Shown piece after piece: positions 32,052-39,858 of a stretch of 42,753 nt of DNA. The translations under genes and the position numbers were made by a program. The notes under the pieces were generated by a model that worked only from the letters and a program-made list of their open reading frames with translations, was not told the origin of the DNA and made no database searches. The stretch comes from Curtobacterium sp. UCD-KPL2560 (GTDB taxonomy: Bacteria > Actinomycetota > Actinomycetes > Actinomycetales > Microbacteriaceae). The stretch is taken from positions 33,852 to 76,604 of the forward strand of contig NZ_MCIG01000001.1 in NCBI RefSeq assembly GCF_001705035.1. Direction: 5' to 3'. The first letter of the stretch is position 1. The number at the start of each line of letters is the position of its first letter.

Positions 32052-34724
32052 TCAGTGCGCCGCCGCCTCCCAGTTCGGGCCCACGCCCACCGACACGTCG
32101 AGCGGCACGCTGAGCTCGGCGGCACCGCCCATGCGCGTGCGCAGGATCTCCTCGACGCGCTCCTGCTCCCCCGGTGCGACCTCGAGGATGAGCTCGTCGT
32201 GCACCTGGAGCAGCAGGTGCGACGCGAGGTCGCCGTCCCGCAGGTCGGCGGCGACGCCGAGCATCGCGATCTTCATGATGTCCGCGGCGGACCCCTGGAT
32301 CGGCGCGTTCAGCGCGGCGCGCTCGGCGTTCTCGCGCAGGACGCGGTTCGGGCTCTTCAGGTCGGGGAACGGGCGTCGGCGTCCGAAGATGGTCTCGGTG
32401 TAGCCGTCCTCGCGGGCCTGCTCGACGACGCCGCGCAGGTAGTCGCGGACGGCGCCGAACCGGGCGAAGTACTCGTTCATGAGCGTGCGCGCCTCGGACT
32501 GCTCGATGCGCAGCTGCTTGGACAGGCCGAACGGGCTGAGGCCGTACGCGAGGCCGTACGACATCGCCTTGACCTTGGTGCGCATCTCGGGCGTGACGTC
32601 GGCCGGCTCGACACCGAACACCCGGGCGCCGACGAAGCGGTGCAGGTCCTCGCCCTCGTTGAACGCCTGGATCAGCCCGGGGTCGCCGGACAGGTGCGCC
32701 ATGATGCGCATCTCGATCTGCGAGTAGTCGGCGGTGACGAGGGTCGTGTACGGCTCCGCGACGGCGAACGCCGACCGCACCCGACGGCCCACGGCGGTCT
32801 TGACGGGGATGTTCTGCAGGTTCGGGTCGGTCGACGAGATGCGGCCGGTGCTGCTGCCGGTCTGCTCGTAGCTGGTGTGGATGCGGCCGTCGACGACCGC
32901 GGCGTCGAGGGTGTCGACGATCTGCCGGAGCTTGGTCGCGTCGCGGTGCTGGAGCAGCAGGCCGAGGAACGGGTGCGGGTGCTGCTCCTGCAGGTCGGCG
33001 AGGCTCGCGGCGTCGGTCGAGAAGCCGGTCTTGGTCTTGCGGGTCTTCGGCATCGCCAGCTCGGTGAACAGGACCTCCTGCAGCTGCTTCGGCGAGCCGA
33101 GGTTCACCTCGTGGCCGATCTCGGCGAACGCCTGCTGCGCGAGCTCGGCCGCGCGCTCCCCGAGGTCGTGCGACAGACCGGTGAGCACGGGCCGGTCGAT
33201 GCCGACGCCGATGGTCTCCATGCCGGCGAGGACCGGAACGAGCGGGAGCTCGATCGTGTCGAGGACCCGGAGCGAGGACTCGTCGACCCGGGCGCGCAGG
33301 GCCGTGTCGACGCGGAGCACGTACCAGGCGTGCACCCCGACGTTCACCGGGTCGGTCTCGGGCACGAGCTGGTTCGGGTCGGCGGTCGGGAGTTCCTCGC
33401 CGAGCTCCTGGTAGACGAGGTCGGCGAGGGGCTGGCCCTGCTTGCCGGGCTGCGCGAGCCACCCGGTCAGTCGGGCGTCACCGGCGATGCCGTGCACGGT
33501 GATGCCGACCGTGCCGAGCGCCTTGATCGCGGCCTTGGCGTCGTGGAAGTGCTTCGGCGCGTCGGAGGCGAACCACGCCGCGAGCTGCTCGTAGTCCTTC
33601 GTGCCACTGCCGCCCGGGACCAGAACGGCGTCGTCGTGGGTCGCGATGCCGATGGCGCTGAGGCGGCCGTCGATGACCTCGACCGCGACGCCGAACCCGT
33701 TCTCGGCGTCCTTCGCGACCTTCTGGTCGAGCCAGTGGCCGAGCTCCTCGTCGATGACGGTCTTCACGGGCGGCGGGGTCGGCGCACCGCTGTCGACGGC
33801 GCCCTCGGCAGCGGTGCCGTCGGACGGCTCGCCGGTGCCCGCGACCTTGAGGACGCGGTCGAGCAGGGTGCGGAACTGCAGCTTCGCGAACAGTTCGCGC
33901 ACGGCCTGCTCGTCGAGCGGCCGGAGCGCCACGTCGCCGGGGCCCACCGGCAGCTCGACGTCGTCCACCAGTCGGTTCAGCCTGCGGTTGCGGATCGCCC
34001 GGTCCTTCTGGTCGCGCAGGTTGCCGCCGACCACGCCCTTGATCTCGTCGGCGTGCTCGAGGACGCCGTCGAGCGAGCCGTACTGGGTGATCCACTTCAC
34101 CGCGGTCTTCTCGCCGACCTTGTCGATGCCGATGAGGTTGTCGCTCGTCTCACCGACGAGGGCGGCGATGTCCGGGTACTGGTGCGGTTCGATGCCGTAC
34201 CGCTCGTACACCTTGTCGCGGTCGTAGCGCGTGAGCTCGGACACCCCGCGGACCGACGGGTACAGCAGCGTCACGTCGTCGTTGACGAGCTGGATCGAGT
34301 CGCGGTCGCCCGAGACGACGTACACCTGGTAGCCCTGCTCGGACCCCTGGCGGGCGAAGGTGGCGAGGATGTCGTCGGCCTCGTAGTCCTCCTTCGTGAC
34401 GGTGGTGATGCCCATCGCCTCGAGCGCCTGCTGCAGGAGCGGGATCTGCCCCTTGAACTCGGCCGGGGTCTCGGAGCGGGTGCCCTTGTAGTCCTCGTAC
34501 TCCCGCGTGCGGAAGGAGAACCGGGAGATGTCGAACGCGACCGCGAGGTGCGTGGGCTTCTCGCGCTGGAGGAGCATGAGCAGCATCGAGATGAAGCCGT
34601 GGATGGCGTTCGTGTGCTGCCCCTCGCGGTTCACGAAGCTGTCGACCGGCAGGGCGTAGAAGGCACGGAAGGCGAGCGAGTGGCCGTCGATGACCATGAG
34701 GGTAGGCTTTGCGGAGTCCGACAC
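32052..34724 (-). CDS. polA: DNA polymerase I
   Basis: PolA, 890 aa: N-terminal 5'-3' exonuclease/FEN domain (about 1-300), a 3'-5' exonuclease-like fold (about 310-490) and a family A polymerase (about 500-890). Motif A DYSQIEMR starts at D666, motif B is KAMSYGLAYGLSPFG, and motif C contains VHDE with D843. In the middle domain the DxE metal motif is replaced (VAVEVIDGRLSAIGI), so proofreading is probably lost, as in other actinobacterial PolA. GTG at 34724 is the start: a TAGGCT box ends 7 nt upstream and there is no Shine-Dalgarno. Confidence 0.98.
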   Translation of the reverse strand: MSDSAKPTLMVIDGHSLAFRAFYALPVDSFVNREGQHTNAIHGFISMLLMLLQREKPTHLAVAFDISRFSFRTREYEDYKGTRSETPAEFKGQIPLLQQALEAMGITTVTKEDYEADDILATFARQGSEQGYQVYVVSGDRDSIQLVNDDVTLLYPSVRGVSELTRYDRDKVYERYGIEPHQYPDIAALVGETSDNLIGIDKVGEKTAVKWITQYGSLDGVLEHADEIKGVVGGNLRDQKDRAIRNRRLNRLVDDVELPVGPGDVALRPLDEQAVRELFAKLQFRTLLDRVLKVAGTGEPSDGTAAEGAVDSGAPTPPPVKTVIDEELGHWLDQKVAKDAENGFGVAVEVIDGRLSAIGIATHDDAVLVPGGSGTKDYEQLAAWFASDAPKHFHDAKAAIKALGTVGITVHGIAGDARLTGWLAQPGKQGQPLADLVYQELGEELPTADPNQLVPETDPVNVGVHAWYVLRVDTALRARVDESSLRVLDTIELPLVPVLAGMETIGVGIDRPVLTGLSHDLGERAAELAQQAFAEIGHEVNLGSPKQLQEVLFTELAMPKTRKTKTGFSTDAASLADLQEQHPHPFLGLLLQHRDATKLRQIVDTLDAAVVDGRIHTSYEQTGSSTGRISSTDPNLQNIPVKTAVGRRVRSAFAVAEPYTTLVTADYSQIEMRIMAHLSGDPGLIQAFNEGEDLHRFVGARVFGVEPADVTPEMRTKVKAMSYGLAYGLSPFGLSKQLRIEQSEARTLMNEYFARFGAVRDYLRGVVEQAREDGYTETIFGRRRPFPDLKSPNRVLRENAERAALNAPIQGSAADIMKIAMLGVAADLRDGDLASHLLLQVHDELILEVAPGEQERVEEILRTRMGGAAELSVPLDVSVGVGPNWEAAAH

Positions 34725-34738
34725 CCGGACAGCCTACC
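34701..34738. promoter_or_regulatory. Divergent polA / thioesterase promoter palindrome
   Basis: GGTAGGCT (34701-34708) and AGCCTACC (34731-34738) form an inverted repeat spaced by 22 bp. The right copy gives TAGGCT on the minus strand, the polA -10 (leaderless, GTG at 34724). The left copy gives TAGGCT on the plus strand, a candidate -10 for the thioesterase gene that lies inside the first codons of polA. Confidence 0.55.
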
Positions 34739-34768
34739 GACGCCATACGACACGGGAGTCCTGCGCGC

Positions 34769-35209
34769 GTGACCGACGAAGCGACCACCGGTGGAACCCT
34801 CGCCGACGCCGGGGTGGACCCCCGTCTGGCCGACCGCGGCATGGGGGAACTCGCCGAGAAGATGGGCATGGTCATCACCGAGCTGACCGCCGAGCGCGCG
34901 GTCGGGTCGATCCCGGTCGAGGGCAACCGGCAGCCGGTCGGCCTGCTGCACGGCGGCGCGTACGTCGTGCTCGCCGAGAGCCTCGGGTCGATGGCCGCGA
35001 ACGTGCACGCCGGCCCGGGTCGGTACGCCGTCGGGATCGAGCTGAGCGCTTCGCACTCGCGCAGCGCCACGAGCGGCCGGGTCACCGGGACGTGCACGGC
35101 GATCCACCTCGGCGGGACGCTCACCACGCACGAGATCGTGCTCACCGACGACGAGGGCCGACGCTGCTCGACCGTCCGCATCACGAACATGATCCGCGAG
35201 CGGCGCTGA
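34769..35209 (+). CDS. PaaI-family hotdog-fold thioesterase
   Basis: Hotdog-fold acyl-CoA thioesterase, 146 aa. The segment GLLHGGAYVVLAESLGSMAA carries the HGG motif and the central-helix acidic residue of PaaI-like enzymes. The exact acyl substrate is unknown. A thioesterase beside polA is a conserved actinobacterial arrangement. GTG at 34769 follows GGGAG (about 34754-34758). An in-frame TTG at 34709 lies in the promoter palindrome and is unlikely. Confidence 0.9.
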   Translation: MTDEATTGGTLADAGVDPRLADRGMGELAEKMGMVITELTAERAVGSIPVEGNRQPVGLLHGGAYVVLAESLGSMAANVHAGPGRYAVGIELSASHSRSATSGRVTGTCTAIHLGGTLTTHEIVLTDDEGRRCSTVRITNMIRERR

Positions 35210-35220
35210 CCCCGCAGCCG

Positions 35221-35691
35221 TCAGTCCTCCGGCGGTCGCTGCAGCAACAGTCGCGCGTCGCCGAAGCCGAGCCGCCGGTAGAGCCGCTCCCCGACGACGC
35301 TCGAGTGCACGACGACCCGTTCCGCGCCGGCCTCGTCCGCGAGGTCGACCAGCGCGGCGACGAGCGCACCCGCGACGCCCCCACCACGCAGGTCCGGGTG
35401 CACGTAGACGCTCTGCAGCTCCGCCGCGACGCGGCCGTGCGGCCGGTGCGGCACCGGCGGGCGCGGGTTCAGCGCGAGCCACGCCATGCCGAGCACGACG
35501 CCGCCCCGTTCCGCGACGACGCACCGGTGCGAGTCCGCGTGCTCGCGCCCGAACGCCGCCGTCGCGTCGCGGTACGCCTCGGGTGTGACGGTCGGTACCC
35601 GACCGTCCTCCTCGACGCTCCACCGCCACCGCAGGTCGGCCACCGCTGCCATGTCCTCCGGCCGGGAGGCACGGATCACCACGTCGTCCAT
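35221..35691 (-). CDS. GNAT family N-acetyltransferase
   Basis: GNAT acyltransferase, 156 aa. The N-terminus VVIRASRPEDM and the acetyl-CoA binding segment VYVHPDLRGGGVAGALV (R/QxxGxG/A-like) followed by YRRLGF near the C-terminus are typical. Substrate unknown. It ends 11 bp from the thioesterase stop (convergent) with no room for separate terminators. The ATG at 35691 has only a G-rich stretch upstream. Confidence 0.9.
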   Translation of the reverse strand: MDDVVIRASRPEDMAAVADLRWRWSVEEDGRVPTVTPEAYRDATAAFGREHADSHRCVVAERGGVVLGMAWLALNPRPPVPHRPHGRVAAELQSVYVHPDLRGGGVAGALVAALVDLADEAGAERVVVHSSVVGERLYRRLGFGDARLLLQRPPED

Positions 35692-35734
35692 GCCCCCACC
35701 CTGCCAGGTGGCCGGTCCGCGGCGGGGCCGACCC

Positions 35735-35749
35735 GCGCCTCCCGTCCGA
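35735..35749. repeat. Half of a GACGGGAGGC-family palindrome
   Basis: CGCGCCTCCCGTCCG matches the right arm of the palindromes at 17134-17177 and 12810-12849, but no complementary left arm is adjacent. A degenerate or truncated copy between the GNAT and pdtaR genes. Confidence 0.5.
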
Positions 35750-35860
35750 CCCGCACCACGCGTCGGCCGTCACCCGCGCCGACGGAGCAGACGACGTCGG
35801 GTCGCGGGCGCCCACCCGACGGTTCCTGCTCCATCGGCGGCCGGGGCGGGCGGCCCGGGA

Positions 35861-35905
35861 ACGCGACAAGCGCCGCCGGACGGTGTCCGGCGGCGCTTGT
35901 CGCGT
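35861..35905 (-). terminator. Hairpin terminator after pdtaR
   Basis: A perfect 21-bp stem (35861-35881 with 35885-35905, ACGCGACAAGCGCCGCCGG) with a 3-nt loop, 13 bp past the response regulator stop. Confidence 0.9.
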
Positions 35906-35918
35906 GAGCGAGCGGGTG

Positions 35919-36524
35919 CTACTTCTTGGCGCTGAGCTGCTCGATGATCGCCTTGGCGACGTCGTGCATGGTGAGGCGGCGGTCCATCGACGCCTTCTGG
36001 ATCCAGCGGAACGCCTCGGGCTCGGTGAGGCCCATCTTCTCGTTGAGCAGGCCCTTGGCGCGGTCGACGAGCTTGCGGGTCTCGAAGCGCTCGACCAGGT
36101 CGGCGACCTCGGCCTCGAGCGTGATGATCTGCTGGTGCCGCGAGAGGGCGATCTCGATCGCGGGGAGCAGGTCGTTCGGGGTGAAGGGCTTCACGACGTA
36201 GGCGAGGGCACCCGCCTCGGTCGCGCGCTCGACGAGGTCCTTCTGGCTGAACGCCGTGAGGAGGACCACCGGAGCGATGTGGTTCTTGGAGAGCTTCTCG
36301 GCCGCGGAGATGCCGTCGAGCTGGGGCATCTTGACGTCCATGACCACGAGGTCCGGGCGGAGGTCGGTCGCGAGCTGCACGGCGGTCTCGCCGTCACCCG
36401 CTTCGCCGACGACGTCGAAGCCGTTGTCGCGGAGGATCTCGACGATGTCGAGACGGATGAGCGACTCGTCCTCGGCGACGACGACGCGACGCGGTGCTGC
36501 TGGGGTTGCTTCTGTGTCACTCAC
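35919..36524 (-). CDS. pdtaR: ANTAR-domain response regulator (PdtaR type antiterminator)
   Basis: 201 aa: receiver domain (about 12-128) with acidic pocket AEDE, phospho-acceptor D63 in VMDVKMP, T90 and K112 (VVKPF), then a coiled-coil linker and C-terminal ANTAR RNA-binding domain (about 137-197). PdtaR (Rv1626 in M. tuberculosis) acts at transcription termination under histidine kinase PdtaS; no kinase gene is next to it. GTG at 36524 is chosen: a TAGGCT box ends 8 nt upstream and there is no ribosome binding site. The position near polA matches mycobacteria. Confidence 0.94.
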   Translation of the reverse strand: MSDTEATPAAPRRVVVAEDESLIRLDIVEILRDNGFDVVGEAGDGETAVQLATDLRPDLVVMDVKMPQLDGISAAEKLSKNHIAPVVLLTAFSQKDLVERATEAGALAYVVKPFTPNDLLPAIEIALSRHQQIITLEAEVADLVERFETRKLVDRAKGLLNEKMGLTEPEAFRWIQKASMDRRLTMHDVAKAIIEQLSAKK

Positions 36525-36531
36525 GACGGAG

Positions 36532-36537
36532 AGCCTA
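36532..36537 (-). promoter_or_regulatory. pdtaR -10 box (TAGGCT), leaderless arrangement
   Basis: The last T is at 36532 and the GTG at 36524. The intervening bases (CTCTCCGTC) hold no Shine-Dalgarno. Confidence 0.6.
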
Positions 36538-36616
36538 CTAGACGGCCGGAGAGGACGCCGCCGGGCATCCCGACGGACGACCGGCCCGACCGAGGACCCG
36601 GCGAACGGACGATCGG

Positions 36617-36697
36617 TACGAGTGGCGGGACTCGAACCCGCACGCCGTGAGGCAGAGCATTTTGAGTGCCCCGTGTCTACCGTTCCACCACACTCGC
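36617..36697 (-). tRNA. tRNA-Leu(CAA)
   Basis: 81 nt. Acceptor stem GCGAGTG/CACTCGT (with a G-U first pair) and discriminator A. The anticodon stem GGGCA/TGCTC encloses loop CTCAAAA with anticodon CAA. The long variable arm marks a class II tRNA, and the T arm contains GGTTCGAGTCC. CCA is not encoded. It reads UUG codons, which are very rare in this GC-rich genome. Confidence 0.96.
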
Positions 36698-36706
36698 GAG
36701 GAGGCC

Positions 36707-36712
36707 AGGCTA
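36707..36712 (-). promoter_or_regulatory. tRNA-Leu -10 box (TAGCCT)
   Basis: A TANNNT box ending 10 nt before the mature tRNA 5' end, giving a start near 36700. The 16-bp tandem repeat begins about 40 bp further upstream. Confidence 0.6.
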
Positions 36713-36749
36713 GCAGCCCGGCACGCCGCATCCCGTTCGCGCGCCCGCC

Positions 36750-36813
36750 GTCCGCCGCGGTCGTCGTCCGCGGCGGTCGCCGTCCGCCGCGGTCGTCGTC
36801 CGCCGCGGTCGTC
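36750..36813 (+). repeat. 16-bp tandem repeat, four copies
   Basis: Units at 36750, 36766, 36782 and 36798. Units 1, 3 and 4 are identical (GTCCGCCGCGGTCGTC); unit 2 differs at two bases. It lies between the divergent tRNA-Leu and AAA+ gene promoters. Confidence 0.9.
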
Positions 36814-36825
36814 GGGGCCGGCCGC

Positions 36826-36831
36826 TACAGT
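36826..36831 (+). promoter_or_regulatory. Candidate -10 box of the AAA+ operon (TACAGT)
   Basis: A TANNNT box 69 bp before the AAA+ ATG, just after the 16-bp repeat. No -35 is apparent; the expected place falls within the repeat. Confidence 0.45.
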
Positions 36832-36899
36832 CGGTCGCACGGGGATGCGGGGGCGCGAGGCCGACGTCGTCGTCCCCTCGCACCGACCCGGAGGCACCC

Positions 36900-38327
36900 A
36901 TGACCGACGACGCCCTGTTCTCGAGCCTGTTCGCCGCGGTGGCCGCAGCCCCCGACGACGTCGCCCTGCGCGGGCAGGTCGCACAGCTCCTGCTCGACCG
37001 CGGCCGTCCGGCGGAGGCGCTGCAGCACGCGGCGGTCGCCCTGCAGCACGCCCCGGGCGACGCGACCGCGCTGCGGGTGCTGACCGCGGCGTCCGCAGCC
37101 CTGCGCGGGTCGGCGGCGGGCGACGCCGTCCCGACCCCGGAGCGCGGGACCGACGGCGGCGTCCGGCCGCACGCGGATGCGACACCGGAGGCGACCGGGG
37201 ACCGCAGCACCGCGGCGGACGGCGACCACCCCGCCGACGCGGCCGGTCCCGGGACCGGCACCGCGCCTCCCGGCCGTGCCGGCGACGACTTCGACTGGCG
37301 ACGCGCGGAGGCGGAGCTGGGACACGTCGTGCCGCCGCCGTTCGTCGACGCGACCCCGACGTCCGACCGGTCCGCGGCGGACGGCGACGGCGACCGCCCG
37401 GAGCGGATCCGGGTGGACGGCGGCGACGGGGAACCGGTCGTCGACGTCGAGGTGGAGCGCCCGCAGGTGACCCTCGCCGACGTCGGTGGTCTCGAGGACG
37501 TCAAGCAGCGGATCCGGGAGTCGTTCCTCGAACCGATGCGGCACCCCGAGCTGGCGGCGGCGTTCGGCAAGACCCTCCGCGGCGGCCTCGTGCTGTACGG
37601 CCCGCCCGGGTGCGGCAAGACGTTCATGGCGCGGGCGATCGCCGGGGAGCTCGGTGCGCACTTCGTCACGGTGCGGATCGACCAGGTGCTCGACCCGTAC
37701 GTCGGCGCGACGGAGAAGAACCTGCACGCGGTGTTCGAGGCCGCGCGGGCCAAGGCACCCGCGGTGCTGTTCCTCGACGAGATCGACGCCCTCGGTGCAC
37801 GCCGCTCGAGCATCGGCACGGGGTGGAGCGGCCTGCGGCAGATGGTCAACCAGCTGCTGCTCGAGCTCGACTCGGTCGGGTCGGACAACGACGGCCTGTT
37901 CGTCCTCGCCGCGACGAACAGCCCGTGGGACGTCGACCCCGCGCTCCTGCGACCCGGTCGCTTCGACCGGATGACACTCGTGCTACCGCCCGATGCCCCG
38001 GCTCGCGAGGCGATCCTCCGGCACCACTTCGCGCGACGGCCGATCGCCGGGATCGACCTCGCGGAGGTCGTCGCCGCGACCGAGGACTTCAGCGGAGCCG
38101 ACCTGGAGCACCTCGTCACCTCGGCGGCGGAGCAGGCGATGGCGCGGTCGGTGGCCGCCGGACGGATCGAACCGGTCGTGATGGACGACGTCCTGCGTGC
38201 CCGCTCGCAGGTGCAGCCGTCGACCGGGTCCTGGCTCGTCACGGCGAAGAACGTCGCGGCCTTCGCGAACGCGGACGGCCGGTACGACGACCTCGTCGCG
38301 TACCTGCGGCGCAAGCGTGTCCTCTGA
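36900..38327 (+). CDS. AAA+ ATPase with N-terminal helical-repeat domain
   Basis: 475 aa. Residues 1-70 form a TPR-like helical segment (QLLLDRGRPAEALQHAAVAL). Residues 71-185 are a low-complexity acidic linker, and 186-440 a single CDC48/FtsH-type AAA+ module: Walker A GPPGCGKT (234-241), Walker B LFLDEIDAL, sensor N340, arginine fingers in RPGRFD (351-356), and a FSGADLEHL helix. GGAGG precedes the ATG. The N-terminal-TPR plus AAA+ layout recalls EccA of type VII secretion, but the AAA type differs. It overlaps by 11 bp a TPR membrane protein, its likely partner. Function not known. Confidence 0.85.
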   Translation: MTDDALFSSLFAAVAAAPDDVALRGQVAQLLLDRGRPAEALQHAAVALQHAPGDATALRVLTAASAALRGSAAGDAVPTPERGTDGGVRPHADATPEATGDRSTAADGDHPADAAGPGTGTAPPGRAGDDFDWRRAEAELGHVVPPPFVDATPTSDRSAADGDGDRPERIRVDGGDGEPVVDVEVERPQVTLADVGGLEDVKQRIRESFLEPMRHPELAAAFGKTLRGGLVLYGPPGCGKTFMARAIAGELGAHFVTVRIDQVLDPYVGATEKNLHAVFEAARAKAPAVLFLDEIDALGARRSSIGTGWSGLRQMVNQLLLELDSVGSDNDGLFVLAATNSPWDVDPALLRPGRFDRMTLVLPPDAPAREAILRHHFARRPIAGIDLAEVVAATEDFSGADLEHLVTSAAEQAMARSVAAGRIEPVVMDDVLRARSQVQPSTGSWLVTAKNVAAFANADGRYDDLVAYLRRKRVL

Positions 38328-39858
38328 CGCCGACGCGACCGCGTCCGCGGCGGCACTGGCCGGGTCGCTCCGCGCCGTCGGGCAGCTCGACCGCGCGGAA
38401 CAGGTGCTGCGCGAGGCGTCCGCGCACGCGCCCGAGGACCCGGTGCTGCTCGTCGAGTGGGCGACCCTGCTCCAGCACCGCGGCGACCTCGCGGGCGCCG
38501 AGTCCGCCGCGCGAGCCGCGGTCCGCGCCGCGCCCGAGTCGCTCGCGGGGTACGTCCGGCTGGCCCTGGTGCTCGTCGCGGCACAGCGCGGGCGCGAGGC
38601 GCGGGCCGTCACCGCGCAGCTCGTCGCCCAGGCGCCGGACGTGCCCGCGGTCTGGACGACCCACGCACTGGCCTCCGTCGACGACCGACGCCCGGGGTCG
38701 CTCGCGACCGTGCGCGACGCGTACCGCCGGGCGATCGACCTGGCGCCCGACGACCCCGACCACGTGGTCGTCGCCGCGGTCTGCGAGCACGCGTACCGCC
38801 GGCACGCGGTCGCGCGGGACCTCGTGGCGCGCGGGCTCTCCATCGCGCCGCAGTCCCCCGCCCTGCTCGGGCTCCGCGCCGAGTACGCGCCCGTCCGCGA
38901 GCAGCCGGCCCTGCTGCTCGACCTGCTCACGACGAACCCGGCGGACCAGGAGGCGCGGGAGCTGCTCGACGCGGCCGTCACCTGGGAGCGCCGGCTCGCC
39001 GCCACCGCCGCGGTGCTGCCCGTCGTGGTCGCGGTCGTCGCGCTCGGTGCGGTCGTCGCGGCTCCGGCTGCCGCCGGCCCGCTGACGACCCTGCTCGCCG
39101 CGGTGTCGGGCGGGCTCGCGCTGCTCGTGCGGCGGCGGTACCGGGCGCGGCGGGACCGACTGCCGACGAGCTACCTCGACACCCTGCCCGCGACCGGGCG
39201 ACGGCCGGCGCGGTGGGCGGCGTGGACCGCGGCGGTCGCGACGGCTGCCGGTGCGGTCCTCGCGTGGACGCCCCTGACCGTGGTGGCCCCGGTCGCGGTC
39301 CTGGCCGTCCTCGGCGTCGCGGTCGTGGCCGGCCTGGTCGTGGTCGCCACGCCGCTGCCCGGTGACGACCGGGTCCTCCTCGCAGCCCGACGCCGCTCCG
39401 GTCGGGTCGCGTTCGGCACCGCCTGGCGGTACGGCGGGCTGCGCCAGGAACTCGCGCTCGGGACCGGCCTCGCGGTCGCGGCCCTCACGGCAGCCGTCGC
39501 CGGAGCGGTGCTGGCCACGGCACCGATCGGTGCGGTCACGCTCGTCGCCTGGCCGGCCGCCCTGGTCACCGCCGCCTCGTTCGTCGAGGCCGTCCGCGCG
39601 GGTCGGCACGCGCCGCAGCGGTGGCTCCGTGCCGTCGGCGTGCGCTACCGGCTCGTCGCACTCCTCGGGTTGACGGCGCTGCTGCTCGTGCTCGGCGGGC
39701 TCGGGCTCCGGGACGCGTCGGCGCGGGCCGTGCCGGTCGACGACGGGCGCTCCGTCCCGGCACCGGCACCGTCGTGGGCGCCGCCGACGAGCGTGCCGAC
39801 GCCGACGCTCGACCTGCCGTCGTTCCCACCGTTCGACGTGCCCTCGATCGGCACCTGA
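38317..39858 (+). CDS. TPR-containing multi-pass membrane protein of unknown function
   Basis: 513 aa. Residues 1-225 are TPR-like helices (e.g. AVGQLDRAEQVLREASAHAPEDP, about 20-42, and similar repeats at 43-75, 128-145 and 165-185). Then about seven membrane segments near 229-250, 253-271, 299-318, 322-344, 381-402, 404-420 and 446-464, ending with a Pro-rich tail. GTG at 38317 overlaps the AAA+ gene stop by 11 bp and shares its message. No enzymatic motif is seen; a scaffold or receptor for the AAA+ ATPase at the membrane is inferred. Its last 213 bp overlap the convergent kinase gene. Confidence 0.8.
   Translation: MSSDADATASAAALAGSLRAVGQLDRAEQVLREASAHAPEDPVLLVEWATLLQHRGDLAGAESAARAAVRAAPESLAGYVRLALVLVAAQRGREARAVTAQLVAQAPDVPAVWTTHALASVDDRRPGSLATVRDAYRRAIDLAPDDPDHVVVAAVCEHAYRRHAVARDLVARGLSIAPQSPALLGLRAEYAPVREQPALLLDLLTTNPADQEARELLDAAVTWERRLAATAAVLPVVVAVVALGAVVAAPAAAGPLTTLLAAVSGGLALLVRRRYRARRDRLPTSYLDTLPATGRRPARWAAWTAAVATAAGAVLAWTPLTVVAPVAVLAVLGVAVVAGLVVVATPLPGDDRVLLAARRRSGRVAFGTAWRYGGLRQELALGTGLAVAALTAAVAGAVLATAPIGAVTLVAWPAALVTAASFVEAVRAGRHAPQRWLRAVGVRYRLVALLGLTALLLVLGGLGLRDASARAVPVDDGRSVPAPAPSWAPPTSVPTPTLDLPSFPPFDVPSIGT

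Noticed and set aside
30306-34772. A 1488-codon plus-strand open frame opposite the DUF885 gene and polA
   Set aside because: It mirrors the codons of two well-supported genes and crosses the palindrome and terminator between them.
35652-35676. Palindrome half-site within the GNAT gene (GGGAGGCACGG)
   Set aside because: The bases encode the ordinary GNAT N-terminal segment RASRPEDM, and the match is short and imperfect.
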